A stretch of DNA of 64,000 nucleotides from Pseudomonas sp. Ant30-3 (GCF_000690905.1 NZ_JMCL01000038.1:26340-90339); one strand, 5' to 3'; counted from the stretch's first letter, positions 18,885-28,521 are shown. Notes: generated by a model from the sequence alone, not told the origin. Numbers and translations are program-made.

Positions 18885-19075
18885 ATATCCATTTTTGCCG
18901 TGACGGCTTGTATTTGTTTCGCTCTTACAGCGAGTCACTTGGAAAAGCCTGCGCGGCCCGACACCAAGTAACCAAGTGCTCTTGCCCCTGACGTCCGGTG
19001 GCTCGCTTAGGCTCGCCATGCCTTCGCTCCGGCCCTGCTCCGTGGGCCCGGCGCGATCGGCCATCCTTGGCCGTG
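18885..19075. repeat. Dispersed ~190-bp intergenic element, copy A
   Basis: It matches the last ~190 nt of the window (63815-64000). Shared blocks include TTACAGCGAGTCACTTGGAA, CAAGTAACCAAG, GCTCTTGCCCC, TAGGCTCG and ATCGGCCATCC, in the same order and orientation. Short frames on the minus strand of both copies give similar peptides (LFQVTRCKSETNTS), but this seems a by-product of sequence identity. It probably belongs to the longer interspersed repeat families of P. fluorescens-group genomes. After it, 19076-19306 holds GC-rich small inverted repeats (AACCCGGCATCCTTGCCGGGTT) and no gene. Confidence 0.8.
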
Positions 19076-19306
19076 CGCGCCTAACCCGGCATCCTTGCCG
19101 GGTTGCCCACTGCGCAGAACCTCCACTCAGCCTCCCGACGGTGCGCTAACAGCCACAGCCGCCGAGGCGGCCTGATAGCCGGCCTGACGGTTAGCCAGGC
19201 TGGGAACGATCATCAACAAAGGCCTTGAAAAGAGATGGCTGTATAAGCGGACCCGATATCAGCCATGACATAGCAGACGGAATAGGACCCCACTCCAACC
19301 GAAAAC

Positions 19307-20485
19307 TCAGATCCGCCCCAACGCCCGCGCCAAATCCAACCTCAAATCCTCAACATCCTCAACCCCCACCGACATCCGCACCAGCCCATCACCAATCCCC
19401 AGCTGCGCCCGCGTTTCAGGCGGAATACTGGCGTGCGTCATGATTGCCGGATGTTCGATCAAACTCTCCACCCCACCCAAACTCTCCGCCAACGCGAAAA
19501 TCTCCACGGCCTCAAGAAACCGCCGCGCACCGGCCAGATCGCTGTTCAGATCAATGGAAATCATCCCACCGAAACCGCGCATCTGCCGCCGCGCCAGCTC
19601 ATGCTGCGGATGCGACGCCAACCCTGGGTAATAAACCCGCGACACTTGCGGCTGACGCTCCAGCCATTGCGCCAGCTCCAGCGCATTGCTGCAATGGCGC
19701 TCCATGCGCAGCGCCAGCGTCTTCACCCCGCGCAATGTCAAAAACGCATCAAAAGGCCCGGCAATCGCCCCGACCGAATTCTGCAAAAAACCCAACCGCT
19801 CGGCCAAATCGGCGTTCTGCCCGACCACCGCAATACCGCCAATTACATCGGAGTGACCGTTCAAATACTTAGTGGTCGAATGCACAACGATGTCAAAACC
19901 GAGCTCCAGCGGTCGCTGGATCCAAGGGCTGGCGAAGGTGTTGTCGGCCACGCAGATAATCCCGCGATCACGGCAAATGCGCGCGACGGCGGCGAGGTCG
20001 GTGAGGCTGAGCAAGGGATTGCTCGGCGTCTCGACCCAGACCATCCGCGTGTCCTCCTGCAGCGCCGCTTCGAAGGCAGACAAATCGGTCAGGTCGACAA
20101 AGCTGAAGCGATGCCCGGCGCTGTGCTTACGCACTTTGTCGAACAACCGAAAGGTGCCGCCATATAAATCATTGCCCGACACGACGTGCGCGCCGGCATC
20201 GAGCAGTTCCAGCACATTGGCAATCGCCGCCAGCCCGGACGCGAAGGCAAACGCCTGAGTGCCACCTTCCAGATCCGCCACGCATCGCTCCAGCGCAAAA
20301 CGCGTCGGGTTATGCGAGCGCCCGTAGTCAAACCCCTTGTGCACACCGGGGCTTTGTTGCAGGTAGGTGGAGTTGGCGTAGATCGGCGGCATCAGCGCCC
20401 CGGTGGTCGGGTCCGGCACTTGCCCGGCGTGAATCACCCGGGTGGCAAATGCGCGCGGTGCGCCGGTTTCGTCGTGTTGACTCAT
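19307..20485 (-). CDS. Trans-sulfuration PLP enzyme, cystathionine gamma-lyase/synthase type
   Basis: 392 residues, Cys/Met-metabolism PLP family. Seen: the start TRVIHAGQ, the Tyr of YGRSHNPTR, FASGLAAI, ETPSNP, and Schiff-base Lys206 in STTKYLNGHSD. Such enzymes interconvert cystathionine, homocysteine and cysteine, and single residues do not settle which reaction. The preceding gene, overlapping by 4 nt, is a cystathionine beta-synthase, so cystathionine gamma-lyase (the reverse pathway from homocysteine to cysteine) is the more likely role. The stop lies close to a noncoding repeat region. Confidence 0.88.
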   Translation of the reverse strand: MSQHDETGAPRAFATRVIHAGQVPDPTTGALMPPIYANSTYLQQSPGVHKGFDYGRSHNPTRFALERCVADLEGGTQAFAFASGLAAIANVLELLDAGAHVVSGNDLYGGTFRLFDKVRKHSAGHRFSFVDLTDLSAFEAALQEDTRMVWVETPSNPLLSLTDLAAVARICRDRGIICVADNTFASPWIQRPLELGFDIVVHSTTKYLNGHSDVIGGIAVVGQNADLAERLGFLQNSVGAIAGPFDAFLTLRGVKTLALRMERHCSNALELAQWLERQPQVSRVYYPGLASHPQHELARRQMRGFGGMISIDLNSDLAGARRFLEAVEIFALAESLGGVESLIEHPAIMTHASIPPETRAQLGIGDGLVRMSVGVEDVEDLRLDLARALGRI

Positions 20486-21858
20486 GCCAGCGATCTCCTT
20501 AAGTGATTGAGCAGGTCGACCCGGGTAATCAAGCCATGAAAACCCGAAGAATCGGCAATGATCGCCACCAGGCCGCGGTCGAGTTCAGCCTGCAGCCGCG
20601 ACAGGCTGGCGCCGGGCGGCAGGGTCTGGACCTTGTCGGTCATCGCGCTGGCGACGCTCATGCGAAAGTGCGAAGCGTCCTCCTGCATGCCGAGCAAAAT
20701 GTCCGACTCGTCGATAACCCCGACCAGGCGCTGGCCGTTTTCCAGTACCGGCAGTTGCGAAACATCTGCCAGGCGCATGCGCTGGAAGGCCGTGAGCAAC
20801 GTATCGTCCGGGCCGACACTGATCACCCTGCCGTCCTCGAAACGTCGCGCGATCAAATCGCGCAAATCACCGTAATGCTTGTACTGCAGCAGGCCTTGAT
20901 CGTTCATCCACTGGTCGTTGTAGACCTTCGACAGGTAACGGGTGCCGGTGTCGCAGACAAAACTCACCACCCGCTTCGGTTCGGTTTGTTCGCGGCAATA
21001 GCGCAACGCCGCCGCCAGCAAGGTACCGGTCGACGAACCGCCGAGAATGCCTTCGGCGCGCAGCAGCTGACGGGCGTGATCGAAGCTTTCTTCATCGCTG
21101 ATCGAATAGGCGTGGCGCACGCTGGACAGGTCGGCAATCGAGGGGATGAAGTCTTCGCCAATGCCTTCAACCGCCCACGACCCGGGTTTACCGACGGTGC
21201 CGCTGCGGCTGTATTCGGCCATCACCGAACCGACCGGATCAGCCAGGACCATTTCCAGATCTGGCTGCACACGGCTGAAAAAACGGGTGAGCCCGGTCAA
21301 CGTGCCCGCCGACCCCACGCCGACGACGATGGCATCCACGTCGTGTTGAGTTTGCGCCCAGATCTCCGGCGCAGTGCTGCATTCATGAGCCAGCGGGTTG
21401 GCCGGGTTGTTGAATTGATCGGCGAAAAACGAGTCGGGAATATCTTCCGCCAGGCGCGCCGCCACATCCTGGTAATACTCGGGATGGCCCTTGCCGACAT
21501 CGGATCGGGTGATATGAACCTCGGCACCCATGGCTTTCAAGTGCAGGATTTTTTCAGTCGACATTTTATCCGGCACCACCAGCACCACCCGGTAACCCTT
21601 GGCGCGGCCGACCAGCGCCAGGCCAAGACCGGTGTTGCCGGCCGTCGCTTCGACGATGGTGCCGCCGGGCCGCAGGCGACCGTCGCGTTCGGCGGCATCA
21701 ATCATCGCCAGCCCGATGCGATCCTTGATCGATCCACCGGGGTTCTGTGATTCGAGTTTGAGAAACAGCGTACACGGACCGGTGTCAAAACGATTGACCC
21801 GAACCAGTGGCGTGCTGCCGATCAGTTCGAGCACTGCGGGGCGTAAATCATTCGGCAT
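20482..21858 (-). CDS. Cystathionine beta-synthase
   Basis: 458 residues. The N-terminal PLP domain (fold type II, like cysteine synthase) has ELIGSTPLVRVN and the Schiff-base Lys45 in PGGSIKDRIG, with the phosphate loop EATAGNTGLGLA. Two CBS (Bateman) repeats form the C-terminal ~115 residues (GRVISVGPDDTLL ... MRLADVSQLPVLENG, then LPPGASLSRLQAEL). It condenses homocysteine with serine (or an activated serine) to cystathionine. The ATG at 21858, with GAGGTGA ahead, is chosen over a start 26 codons upstream. It forms a two-gene operon with the lyase-type gene. Confidence 0.92.
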   Translation of the reverse strand: MPNDLRPAVLELIGSTPLVRVNRFDTGPCTLFLKLESQNPGGSIKDRIGLAMIDAAERDGRLRPGGTIVEATAGNTGLGLALVGRAKGYRVVLVVPDKMSTEKILHLKAMGAEVHITRSDVGKGHPEYYQDVAARLAEDIPDSFFADQFNNPANPLAHECSTAPEIWAQTQHDVDAIVVGVGSAGTLTGLTRFFSRVQPDLEMVLADPVGSVMAEYSRSGTVGKPGSWAVEGIGEDFIPSIADLSSVRHAYSISDEESFDHARQLLRAEGILGGSSTGTLLAAALRYCREQTEPKRVVSFVCDTGTRYLSKVYNDQWMNDQGLLQYKHYGDLRDLIARRFEDGRVISVGPDDTLLTAFQRMRLADVSQLPVLENGQRLVGVIDESDILLGMQEDASHFRMSVASAMTDKVQTLPPGASLSRLQAELDRGLVAIIADSSGFHGLITRVDLLNHLRRSLA

Positions 21859-22012
21859 GGCGTCACCTCGCTGCGGAGAATCCGCACTGGATGGACTGAA
21901 CCCAACGACCCGCCATCCAGTACGTGTCGCCGGCAATACCTCGTTTGGACCATAGGCCCGGATGCCGTCACCCGCAACCGTCGCGCGCCATTCAGTGGAT
22001 CAACGGGCCGTG

Positions 22013-23020
22013 TCAGCGCACCGTGCGCGGCAGGACCGCAAGGAAATTATCCCGCGCGACTTTTCGCGCGACTTCCTCAGGCAAAGCATCAAGAAACGGT
22101 TTGAAGCTGTGCAGTTCCTGACCGAGCTTGTTGAATCGTCCTACTACGTCCGAGCCGAGCATGAAGCGCTCAGGGAAACGCTCTACCAGGCTCAGCCACT
22201 CTTTGCGTGGCGTGCCCTGCTCGTCCAGCAGGTAAGGCGTGAGCATGCTCCAAGACAGGTCGATAAACAGATTGGGATAGGCTTCGAGCATGCGGGTCAG
22301 CGTTGGCAAGAGAAAATCCAGCTGAGTCTGATGCCGGTGGATTTCCGCACTGGTGCCGGCGTGCGCCCAGATAAACCGGGTGTGCGGATGATTGCGCAGC
22401 GGCTCTTCGATTTCTGCCAGGTACAGCGGATTGCGCTCACGCTTGGAGGTGATGTTGGAGTGCACCATCACCGGCAAATCGTTCTCGGCGGCGAGGTGGT
22501 AGATCCGCGTCATCGCTTCGTTATTCGCCCGTGGCGTGTCGCCGGACGTCAGGGCGGTCAAGTCGTCGTGGCGGGTGAACACTTCGCCGATGCCCTGCCA
22601 TAGCCCGGGATTGAGATCGAGCATGCGCTGGATGTGCGCGGCGGAGTTTTTGTCGTTGGGATTGAAGCCGGACAAAAACGGGTGAAAATACGGGCGTTGT
22701 TCGGGCGTCAGTTTGTTCACTGCAGCGGCGACAATCACGTCCGTCGCACTGTACCAATAGGCATCGGCGTCATCACCGGCGTAATAACGCGGGCGCTTGG
22801 GTTCATCTTCGTGCCATTTCTTCGCCACCGGAATGCCGGAAATCATTACATGCTCGATGCGATTTTCCTTCATCGCCGTGAGTAATTTCGGCATGCCGGC
22901 GCTTTCCTGGAAAAAATCCACATAATGCAGGTGCGCATCGCTGTAGGCGTATTCGCGGGCGCTGGCATTCGCGCAGCAAAAAGCCAACAGGCAGGCAACA
23001 CTGGAGCGAATCAGGGGCAC
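22013..23020 (-). CDS. Exported amidohydrolase (TIM-barrel metal-dependent hydrolase)
   Basis: 335 residues from a GTG start at 23020, which has GGAG 7 nt ahead and starts a clear signal peptide (PLIRSSVACLLAFCCANASA). Longer in-frame starts would put 40 non-signal residues in front. Metal ligands of the amidohydrolase-2 family are visible: DAHLHY (His30, His32), PVMVHSN, FIWAHAG and the late Asp in LGSDVVG. The protein should be periplasmic. Substrate unknown; relatives are decarboxylases or hydrolases of small carboxylates. It stands alone, between the transsulfuration operon and osmC. Confidence 0.85.
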   Translation of the reverse strand: MPLIRSSVACLLAFCCANASAREYAYSDAHLHYVDFFQESAGMPKLLTAMKENRIEHVMISGIPVAKKWHEDEPKRPRYYAGDDADAYWYSATDVIVAAAVNKLTPEQRPYFHPFLSGFNPNDKNSAAHIQRMLDLNPGLWQGIGEVFTRHDDLTALTSGDTPRANNEAMTRIYHLAAENDLPVMVHSNITSKRERNPLYLAEIEEPLRNHPHTRFIWAHAGTSAEIHRHQTQLDFLLPTLTRMLEAYPNLFIDLSWSMLTPYLLDEQGTPRKEWLSLVERFPERFMLGSDVVGRFNKLGQELHSFKPFLDALPEEVARKVARDNFLAVLPRTVR

Positions 23021-23188
23021 GGGCGATCTCCGAAAGTCAGGAACAGCGTAGACCCCGCCGCCCCATTGAGGGTTCACCGATACAAACCCTTGGAACGCGG
23101 TTGCGTGAGAATGCTCTATAACTTCAGGGCGCCCAGCCACCGCGCGCGCTCAACATCGATCGTTTTCCTACATCCTGCGAGGTTTCAC

Positions 23189-23605
23189 ATGACTGTCACC
23201 GTCAACACCGTAACCGCCGAAGGTCTTCGTCACAGCGTGCAGATCGATGAGCACGAACTGTTTACCGACGCCCCTACCACCGCAGGCGGTGAGGGCTCGG
23301 CACCGGAGCCGCACGATTATTTCGATGCCGCACTGGGCGCCTGCAAAGCGCTGACCCTGAAGATGTACGCCAAGAAGAAGGACATCCCGCTGACCGGCGT
23401 CACCGTCGAAGTCAAACGTGATAACAGCGAAGAACAGAAAGGCAAATACGCCCTGCACGTCAAGCTGACTTTGAAAGGTGTGCTCACCGATGCTCAGCGC
23501 GATGAATTGCACCGCGTGGCCGACCGCTGCCCTATCCACAAGCTGATGACCACTACCGACGTCAGCATTGAAACTCATTTGTCCGAGGGCGCCTTCAGCC
23601 AATAG
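23189..23605 (+). CDS. OsmC family peroxiredoxin-like protein
   Basis: 138 residues. The two reactive cysteines of the OsmC/Ohr fold are present: Cys52 in LGACKALTLKMYA and Cys114 in DRCPIHKL. Members reduce organic hydroperoxides or are redox-active with small thiols. The overall sequence is nearer the YhfA/OsmC type than Ohr. The ATG at 23189 gives the usual MTVTVNTVTAEGLRH start, and the frame extending back to 22925 is not supported. The pirin gene follows 61 nt later on the same strand. Confidence 0.9.
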   Translation: MTVTVNTVTAEGLRHSVQIDEHELFTDAPTTAGGEGSAPEPHDYFDAALGACKALTLKMYAKKKDIPLTGVTVEVKRDNSEEQKGKYALHVKLTLKGVLTDAQRDELHRVADRCPIHKLMTTTDVSIETHLSEGAFSQ

Positions 23606-23666
23606 CGGCAACGTCCGGGCCGGCGGGTTATGCTTCATGCGTCACCCGCACAGCCTGGAATGCACC

Positions 23667-24527
23667 ATGAACACTCCGCTCGTGATTCGCCCCCGCGCCG
23701 AAGATGTCGAAGGTCAACCGATTCTTCGCCCCTTGCCATCAGCCAAGTGCCGCAGCGTCGGGCCCTTCGTGTTTTTTGACCATATGCTCGAGACTGATTA
23801 CCCGGCCGGTAAAGGCATGAACATCCGCCAGCATCCGCACATCGGGCTGTCCACCCTCACCTACCTGTTTCAGGGGCAGATCCAGCACAAAGACAGCCTC
23901 GGTTCCGATCAAGTCGTGGACGCCGGCGATGTCAGCTGGATGACGGCCGGCAGCGCGATTGCCCATGTTGAGCGCACACCGCAAGTACTGCTGGAAAGCG
24001 GCTTCAGGATGCATGGCTTGCAAGTCTGGCTCGCGTCCCCCCGAGAGCATGAACAGGGTCCGGGGCACTACAGCCATCATCCGGCGGCAACCTTGCCGGT
24101 CAGCGATAACCTGGGCGTGCGAATTCGCATGATAGCCGGCTCAGGCTTTTGTCTGGAATCGCCGGTCCCGGTGCTTTCTCCTACGCTGTATGCCGAATTG
24201 CACCTGCAGACGGCGACGACATTGCTGATCCCGACCGAACATGAAGAACGCGCGCTGTATGTGCTGAGCGGTGCAGCGCAGCTGGAAGACGAGCTGATCG
24301 AGCCGCACGCCTTGGTGGTGTTGCCTGCCGGGGAAGAGCTGACCTTGTTCGCTGAAAGCGACTGCCACGCCGTGCTGTTTGGCGGGGCTGCGCTGGACGG
24401 ACCACGACGGATCAACTGGAATTTCGTCGCCAGTGACCCGACTGCGATTGATGAAGCGCGGCGCCGCTGGGCCGCCGGCGACTGGCCGACAGTGCCGGGG
24501 GAGATAGAGCGCATCGAATTGCCGTAG
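23667..24527 (+). CDS. Pirin family protein
   Basis: 286 residues, bicupin. The iron-binding set of the N-terminal cupin is complete: His56 and His58 in RQHPHIG, His100 and Glu102 in AHVERTP. Bacterial pirins include quercetin dioxygenases and redox regulators, and the role here is open. The ATG at 23667 (MNTPLVIRPRAEDVEG) is chosen by family similarity, with another ATG 10 codons earlier. It may be co-transcribed with the upstream OsmC gene, and a REP pair follows the stop. Confidence 0.9.
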   Translation: MNTPLVIRPRAEDVEGQPILRPLPSAKCRSVGPFVFFDHMLETDYPAGKGMNIRQHPHIGLSTLTYLFQGQIQHKDSLGSDQVVDAGDVSWMTAGSAIAHVERTPQVLLESGFRMHGLQVWLASPREHEQGPGHYSHHPAATLPVSDNLGVRIRMIAGSGFCLESPVPVLSPTLYAELHLQTATTLLIPTEHEERALYVLSGAAQLEDELIEPHALVVLPAGEELTLFAESDCHAVLFGGAALDGPRRINWNFVASDPTAIDEARRRWAAGDWPTVPGEIERIELP

Positions 24528-24548
24528 TTGTGTACTGAGCTTAAAGAC

Positions 24549-24648
24549 GCCTTCGCGAGCAGGCTCGCTCCCACAAGGATTGGTGGCGGATGCGCAGTCG
24601 GTAGATGACACAGAAACCCTGTGGGAGCGAGCCTGCTCGCGAAGAGGC
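24549..24648. repeat. Inverted REP pair after the pirin gene
   Basis: The arms CCTTCGCGAGCAGGCTCGCTCCCACA and TGTGGGAGCGAGCCTGCTCGCGAAG are separated by about 45 nt. They are the same arms as at 5967 and 63650. Confidence 0.95.
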
Positions 24649-24700
24649 CTGAAGAACAGTGTCTGCGCAACAACCCGTTAGGGATCAGGGTCGAGGAGTC

Positions 24701-24729
24701 AAAAAAAACCCGCCGAAGCGGGTTTTTTC
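24701..24729. terminator. Bidirectional terminator between pirin and htpG genes
   Basis: AAAAAAAACCCGC CGAA GCGGGTTTTTTC: a stem with A and T runs on both sides, able to stop the pirin transcript and the leftward htpG transcript. Confidence 0.9.
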
Positions 24730-24740
24730 TTACCTGCCGA

Positions 24741-26645
24741 TTAGACCGACAGTTCAACCAGCAGCTTGTTGAGACGGCGCACATAAGCGGCCGGATCTTT
24801 CAAGCTGTCGCCGGCGGCCAGCGCCGCCTGATCGAACAGGATGTGCGAGAGGTCGCCGAAGCGCTCTTCACTCTGCTCGTTGTCGAGTTTCTCGATCAGC
24901 GGGTGAGCCGGGTTGAATTCGAAGATCGGCTTCGATTCCGGGACCTTCTGCCCGCTGGCTTCGAGGATCTGGCGCATTTGCATCCCCAGGTCCTGTTCGC
25001 CAATGGCCAGAATCGCCGGGGAATCGGTCAAACGATGCGAAACCCGCACTTCAGCGACAGAATCGCCCAGTGCAGTTTTCAGACGATCAACCAGACCTTC
25101 CTTGGACTTGGCGACTTCTTCCGCGGCCTTCTTGTCCTCTTCCGAGTCCAGGTTGCCGAGATCCAGGTCACCACGCGCCACGTCAACGAAGCTCTTGCCG
25201 TCGAACTCGCTGAGGTAGCTCATCAGCCACTCGTCGATACGATCGGTCAGCAGCAGCACTTCGATGCCTTTCTTGCGGAAGACTTCCAGGTGCGGGCTGT
25301 TTTTGACCTGCGCGTAGGTTTCGCCGGTGAGGTAGTAAATCTTGTCCTGACCTTCCTTGGCACGCGCCAGGTAATCGGCCAGACCCACCACTTGCTCACC
25401 TTCGTCGCCGGTGGTCGATGCGAAACGCAGCAGACCGGCAATTTTTTCCTTGTTGGCGAAGTCTTCAGCCGGGCCTTCTTTCATGACCTGGCCGAAGTTC
25501 TTCCAGAAGCTCTTGTACTGCTCAGGCTCGTTCTTCGCCAGTTTTTCCAGCATGTCGAGAACGCGCTTGGTCAGCGCCGACTTCATGGAATCGATGATCG
25601 GGTCTTTCTGCAGGATTTCCCGCGACACGTTCAGCGACAGGTCGTTGGAATCCACCACACCTTTGATGAAACGCAGGTACAGCGGCAGGAACGACTCGGC
25701 CTGATCCATGACAAAGACGCGCTGCACATACAGCTTCAGGCCTTTCGGCGCTTCGCGCTGGTACAGATCGAACGGAGCGCGGGCCGGCACATACAGCAGC
25801 GAGGAATATTCCAGCTTGCCTTCGACCTTGTTATGGCTCCAGCTCAGCGGGTTCTCGAAGTCGTGGGCGACGTGCTTGTAGAACTCCTGATATTCCTCGT
25901 CCTTCACTTCAGTACGAGGACGGGTCCACAACGCGCTGGCGCGGTTGACGGTTTCCCATTCGGCGGCAGGTTGCTCTTCACCTTCAGCAGCGGCGACTTC
26001 TTTCGGCAGCTCGATCGGCAGCGCGATGTGGTCGGAGTACTTTTTGATGATATTGCGCAGGCGCCAGCCATCGGCGAACTCGTCTTCGCCGGATTTCAGG
26101 TGCAGAACAATGCGAGTACCACGATCGGCTTTCTCGACAGTGGCAATTTCGAACTCGCCTTCGCCTTTTGAGGACCAGTGCACGCCTTCGCTCGCGGCTT
26201 GGCCGGCACGACGGCTGAACACGTCAACCTTGTCGGCAACGATGAATGCGGAATAGAAACCGACACCAAACTGACCGATCAGGTGCGAATCCTTTTTCTG
26301 ATCGCCGGAGAGGTTTTTCATGAAATCGGCAGTGCCCGATTTGGCAATGGTGCCCAAATGGGTGACCGCGTCTTCGCGGCTCATGCCGATGCCGTTGTCT
26401 TCGAGGGTGACGGTGTTGGCGTCCTTGTCGAAGCTCACACGGATTTTCAGCTCGGCGCCACCTTCCAGCAACTCCGGCTTGGAAAGTGCTTCAAAACGTA
26501 ATTTGTCGACAGCGTCAGAGGCGTTCGAGATCAATTCGCGAAGGAAAATTTCCTTGTTGGAATACAGCGAATGGATCATGAGGTGCAGCAGTTGCTTCAC
26601 CTCGGTCTGGAAGCCCAGGGTTTCCTTTTGAGTTTCCACACTCAT
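24741..26645 (-). CDS. htpG: Molecular chaperone HtpG (bacterial Hsp90)
   Basis: 634 residues, the usual length. GHKL ATPase domain with [12 protein letters not shown] (catalytic Glu), DNGIGM and [11 protein letters not shown] (lid/ATP loop), followed by middle and C-terminal dimerisation domains. An ATP-dependent cytosolic chaperone for client remodelling under stress. The start is set at 26645 ([16 protein letters not shown] 10 nt ahead), with an in-frame ATG two codons upstream as the alternative. No convincing heat-shock promoter could be assigned by eye in the 80-nt gap upstream. Confidence 0.98.
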   Translation of the reverse strand: MSVETQKETLGFQTEVKQLLHLMIHSLYSNKEIFLRELISNASDAVDKLRFEALSKPELLEGGAELKIRVSFDKDANTVTLEDNGIGMSREDAVTHLGTIAKSGTADFMKNLSGDQKKDSHLIGQFGVGFYSAFIVADKVDVFSRRAGQAASEGVHWSSKGEGEFEIATVEKADRGTRIVLHLKSGEDEFADGWRLRNIIKKYSDHIALPIELPKEVAAAEGEEQPAAEWETVNRASALWTRPRTEVKDEEYQEFYKHVAHDFENPLSWSHNKVEGKLEYSSLLYVPARAPFDLYQREAPKGLKLYVQRVFVMDQAESFLPLYLRFIKGVVDSNDLSLNVSREILQKDPIIDSMKSALTKRVLDMLEKLAKNEPEQYKSFWKNFGQVMKEGPAEDFANKEKIAGLLRFASTTGDEGEQVVGLADYLARAKEGQDKIYYLTGETYAQVKNSPHLEVFRKKGIEVLLLTDRIDEWLMSYLSEFDGKSFVDVARGDLDLGNLDSEEDKKAAEEVAKSKEGLVDRLKTALGDSVAEVRVSHRLTDSPAILAIGEQDLGMQMRQILEASGQKVPESKPIFEFNPAHPLIEKLDNEQSEERFGDLSHILFDQAALAAGDSLKDPAAYVRRLNKLLVELSV

Positions 26646-26726
26646 GGTCATCAAACTCCAATCAGATGGCAGTGGCCGCGACCTTCAGGGTCGGCGGCGG
26701 GTTGTCATCAAAGTTGGGGGCTGAGA

Positions 26727-27179
26727 TCAGGATTTCAAGGGCTCTTCGATTTTGAAATGTGCGCGGGCGGTAGCAATGGGCTCCGATTCGACGCTTTGCC
26801 AGGCTGTCACCGCCACGTTAGCCACGCGCCGCCCCTGGCGACAGACCTGACAGCGGGCCCAGGTGTCGCGAAATTGCCCGGCACGCAAATAGTCCAATGA
26901 GAAGTCGATGATTTTCGGCACGCCCGGCGAACCGGTGGAAATCAGCAAATGCAGGGCGGCGGACAATTCCATGAAACCGGCGATAACACCACCATGGATC
27001 GCCGGCAGAATAGGATTACCAATGTTGTCCTTGTTGGCTGGCAGCCGAAACAGCAGCTCGTCGCCGACCCGCGAGCATTCGATGCCGATCAGCCCGGCGT
27101 AGGGAATCATCTGCAGCAGCGGTGCGTAGTCGCCCAGCGCGTGGGCCTGTTGCAATTGCTCCTTGAACGTATCGGTCAT
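26727..27179 (-). CDS. PaaI-type hotdog thioesterase
   Basis: 150 residues, one hotdog domain. The motif PAIHGGVIAGFMELSAAL carries the family's HGG and the catalytic Glu (or Asp position) in the long helix. Such enzymes hydrolyse acyl- or aryl-CoA thioesters in the cytoplasm. It overlaps the upstream paralogous gene by 4 nt, so the two are made together and may form a hetero-oligomer. Substrate unknown. Confidence 0.9.
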   Translation of the reverse strand: MTDTFKEQLQQAHALGDYAPLLQMIPYAGLIGIECSRVGDELLFRLPANKDNIGNPILPAIHGGVIAGFMELSAALHLLISTGSPGVPKIIDFSLDYLRAGQFRDTWARCQVCRQGRRVANVAVTAWQSVESEPIATARAHFKIEEPLKS

Positions 27180-27652
27180 TGCGCGCTCCCGGCGATGGCG
27201 CCGCCAAAACCTTTAGTGCCCTTGATGGCTTTGCCCATGCGCATAAATGTACCCACTACATGTGCGATGGGTTGCTCCGGGTCGTCCTGGTAGGCGAAAC
27301 CGCGAGCGAAGATCACGTCGGTCGTGACCCGGTAGCACTGGGCGAATCCGTACACATCTTTATGGGGTTCGGCGGCGTGCATGTAATCGATGCGCAGATC
27401 GAGGGTCGGACAGACTTCGAATTCTGCCAGCACGCACAGGGTCGACATGCCGCACGCCGTGTCCATCAACGACGTCAATGCCCCCCCATGAATCACTCCG
27501 GTGCGCGGGTTGCCGACAATTTTTTCGCTGTATGGAAGGATCACAGTCAGTCCTTCATTGCTGGCGCTGTGTACACGCAGCCCAAGCACCTGACAGTGCC
27601 GCAACGCCGACAGGAACCGTGTCGCACGCTCAAAAACGGGGTTCTCAGACAT
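27176..27652 (-). CDS. PaaI-type hotdog thioesterase
   Basis: 158 residues from the ATG at 27652 (MSENPVFERATRFLSAL); a frame extending 20 codons further lacks support. The hotdog motif TGVIHGGALTSLMDTACGM has HGG and the catalytic-helix Asp. It is a paralogue of the gene downstream, which it overlaps by 4 nt. Divergent from the small lipoprotein gene at 27811; the 158-nt gap between them must hold both promoters. Confidence 0.9.
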   Translation of the reverse strand: MSENPVFERATRFLSALRHCQVLGLRVHSASNEGLTVILPYSEKIVGNPRTGVIHGGALTSLMDTACGMSTLCVLAEFEVCPTLDLRIDYMHAAEPHKDVYGFAQCYRVTTDVIFARGFAYQDDPEQPIAHVVGTFMRMGKAIKGTKGFGGAIAGSAQ

Positions 27653-27810
27653 ATGATAAACATTCTCGTTAGAGCCGATAATAAGCAACATGCCAAGCGG
27701 CAGAAGTTCCACTGAAAAACAATCTTATATATCTGAACAAATTGAGGAACTTAACCGGAAGGGCCATGCTCGAAAGGCCAGTAGATATTTTCCATAAGGA
27801 GATCCACCCC

Positions 27811-28047
27811 ATGCGTAAGACTTTTGCTATTGCCTTGATGTTGACCGCTTCCCTCGGTCTCGCTGCCTGCGATAAAAAATCCGAGGACAAAGCTCAAGAT
27901 GCCAACGAACATGCTGAGCAGGCTCAGCAGGATATGAACAAAGCACAGGATAAAGTGAACGACGCTGCGAAAGAAAACGCTGAAGCTGCCAAAGCTCAGG
28001 CCGAATCGAACGAAGCGGCAGCAAAAGAGGAAGCACCTAAAAACTGA
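27811..28047 (+). CDS. Small Lys/Glu/Ala-rich lipoprotein, 78 aa
   Basis: A lipoprotein signal MRKTFAIALMLTASLGLAAC (lipid Cys20) is followed by about 58 residues of Ala, Lys, Glu, Gln, Asn and Asp with a repeating pattern (AQDANEHAEQAQQDMNKAQDK), which should be a helical coiled coil. Small alpha-helical lipoproteins of this sort sit in the outer membrane of pseudomonads. A precise role is not known to me. AAGGAG lies 9 nt ahead of the ATG. A terminator follows the stop. Confidence 0.85.
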   Translation: MRKTFAIALMLTASLGLAACDKKSEDKAQDANEHAEQAQQDMNKAQDKVNDAAKENAEAAKAQAESNEAAAKEEAPKN

Positions 28048-28068
28048 TTCAGTTTTTAGCGTGATAAA

Positions 28069-28097
28069 GAAAACCCGCCAAGTGCGGGTTTTCTTTT
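28069..28097. terminator. Terminator after the small lipoprotein gene
   Basis: GAAAACCCGC CAAGT GCGGGTTTTC followed by TTTTG. It serves the lipoprotein transcript; the flanking A run could also let it stop the leftward MAPEG/DUF599 transcript. Confidence 0.88.
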
Positions 28098-28119
28098 GTC
28101 TGCATTTTTGAAGTAGGGC

Positions 28120-28521
28120 TTAGAGCAAAACAGTTCTAAAAGTCGGACTAATCATCAACAACAGCGAACACACTAGTCCGACCACCCACACTAGACTGCG
28201 CTGCCAGGCCAGATCTGCCCAATAGCACAGCAGGTAGATTATTCGCGCTAGCACAAACATGATCGCCAGCGTATCAATCAACCACCCCGCCGTTTGCGTG
28301 GTATGCGCCATCAAGACCCCCGCTGCAAACAGGATAAATGCCTCGATACTGTTTTGATGCGCCGCCAACGCGCGTGCACCGAAGCCAGTCAGTTGCGCCT
28401 GTTGTTGGCGTGGCAGGTGATTGTTGTAGCCGCCCTGCTCTTTCATCGCCTTCGCCACCGGCATGCGGGCTACATAGATAAGCAATGCACTAACAAACAC
28501 ACACCAGAACGGAATACTCAT
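28120..28521 (-). CDS. MAPEG family membrane protein
   Basis: 133 residues with four hydrophobic helices. The pattern EGGYNN-type loop (here EQGGYNNHLPRQQQAQLTGFGARALAAHQNSIEAF) matches bacterial MAPEG proteins (membrane-associated eicosanoid and glutathione metabolism family). The substrate in bacteria is generally unknown. The ATG at 28521 shares one base with the stop of the upstream DUF599 gene (TGATG), so they form a coupled pair. Confidence 0.88.
   Translation of the reverse strand: MSIPFWCVFVSALLIYVARMPVAKAMKEQGGYNNHLPRQQQAQLTGFGARALAAHQNSIEAFILFAAGVLMAHTTQTAGWLIDTLAIMFVLARIIYLLCYWADLAWQRSLVWVVGLVCSLLLMISPTFRTVLL

Noticed and set aside
18723..19064. 113-codon minus-strand frame in the dispersed element (and its partner at 63718-63987)
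   Set aside because: The similarity of the two peptides follows from the repeat DNA itself. The frames run into REP sequences and differ at their ends, with no ribosome site seen.
26646..26726. Sigma32 promoter just ahead of htpG (CCCTGAA ... GCCATCT)
   Set aside because: The start of transcription would fall within the ribosome site, and the -10 match is poor.
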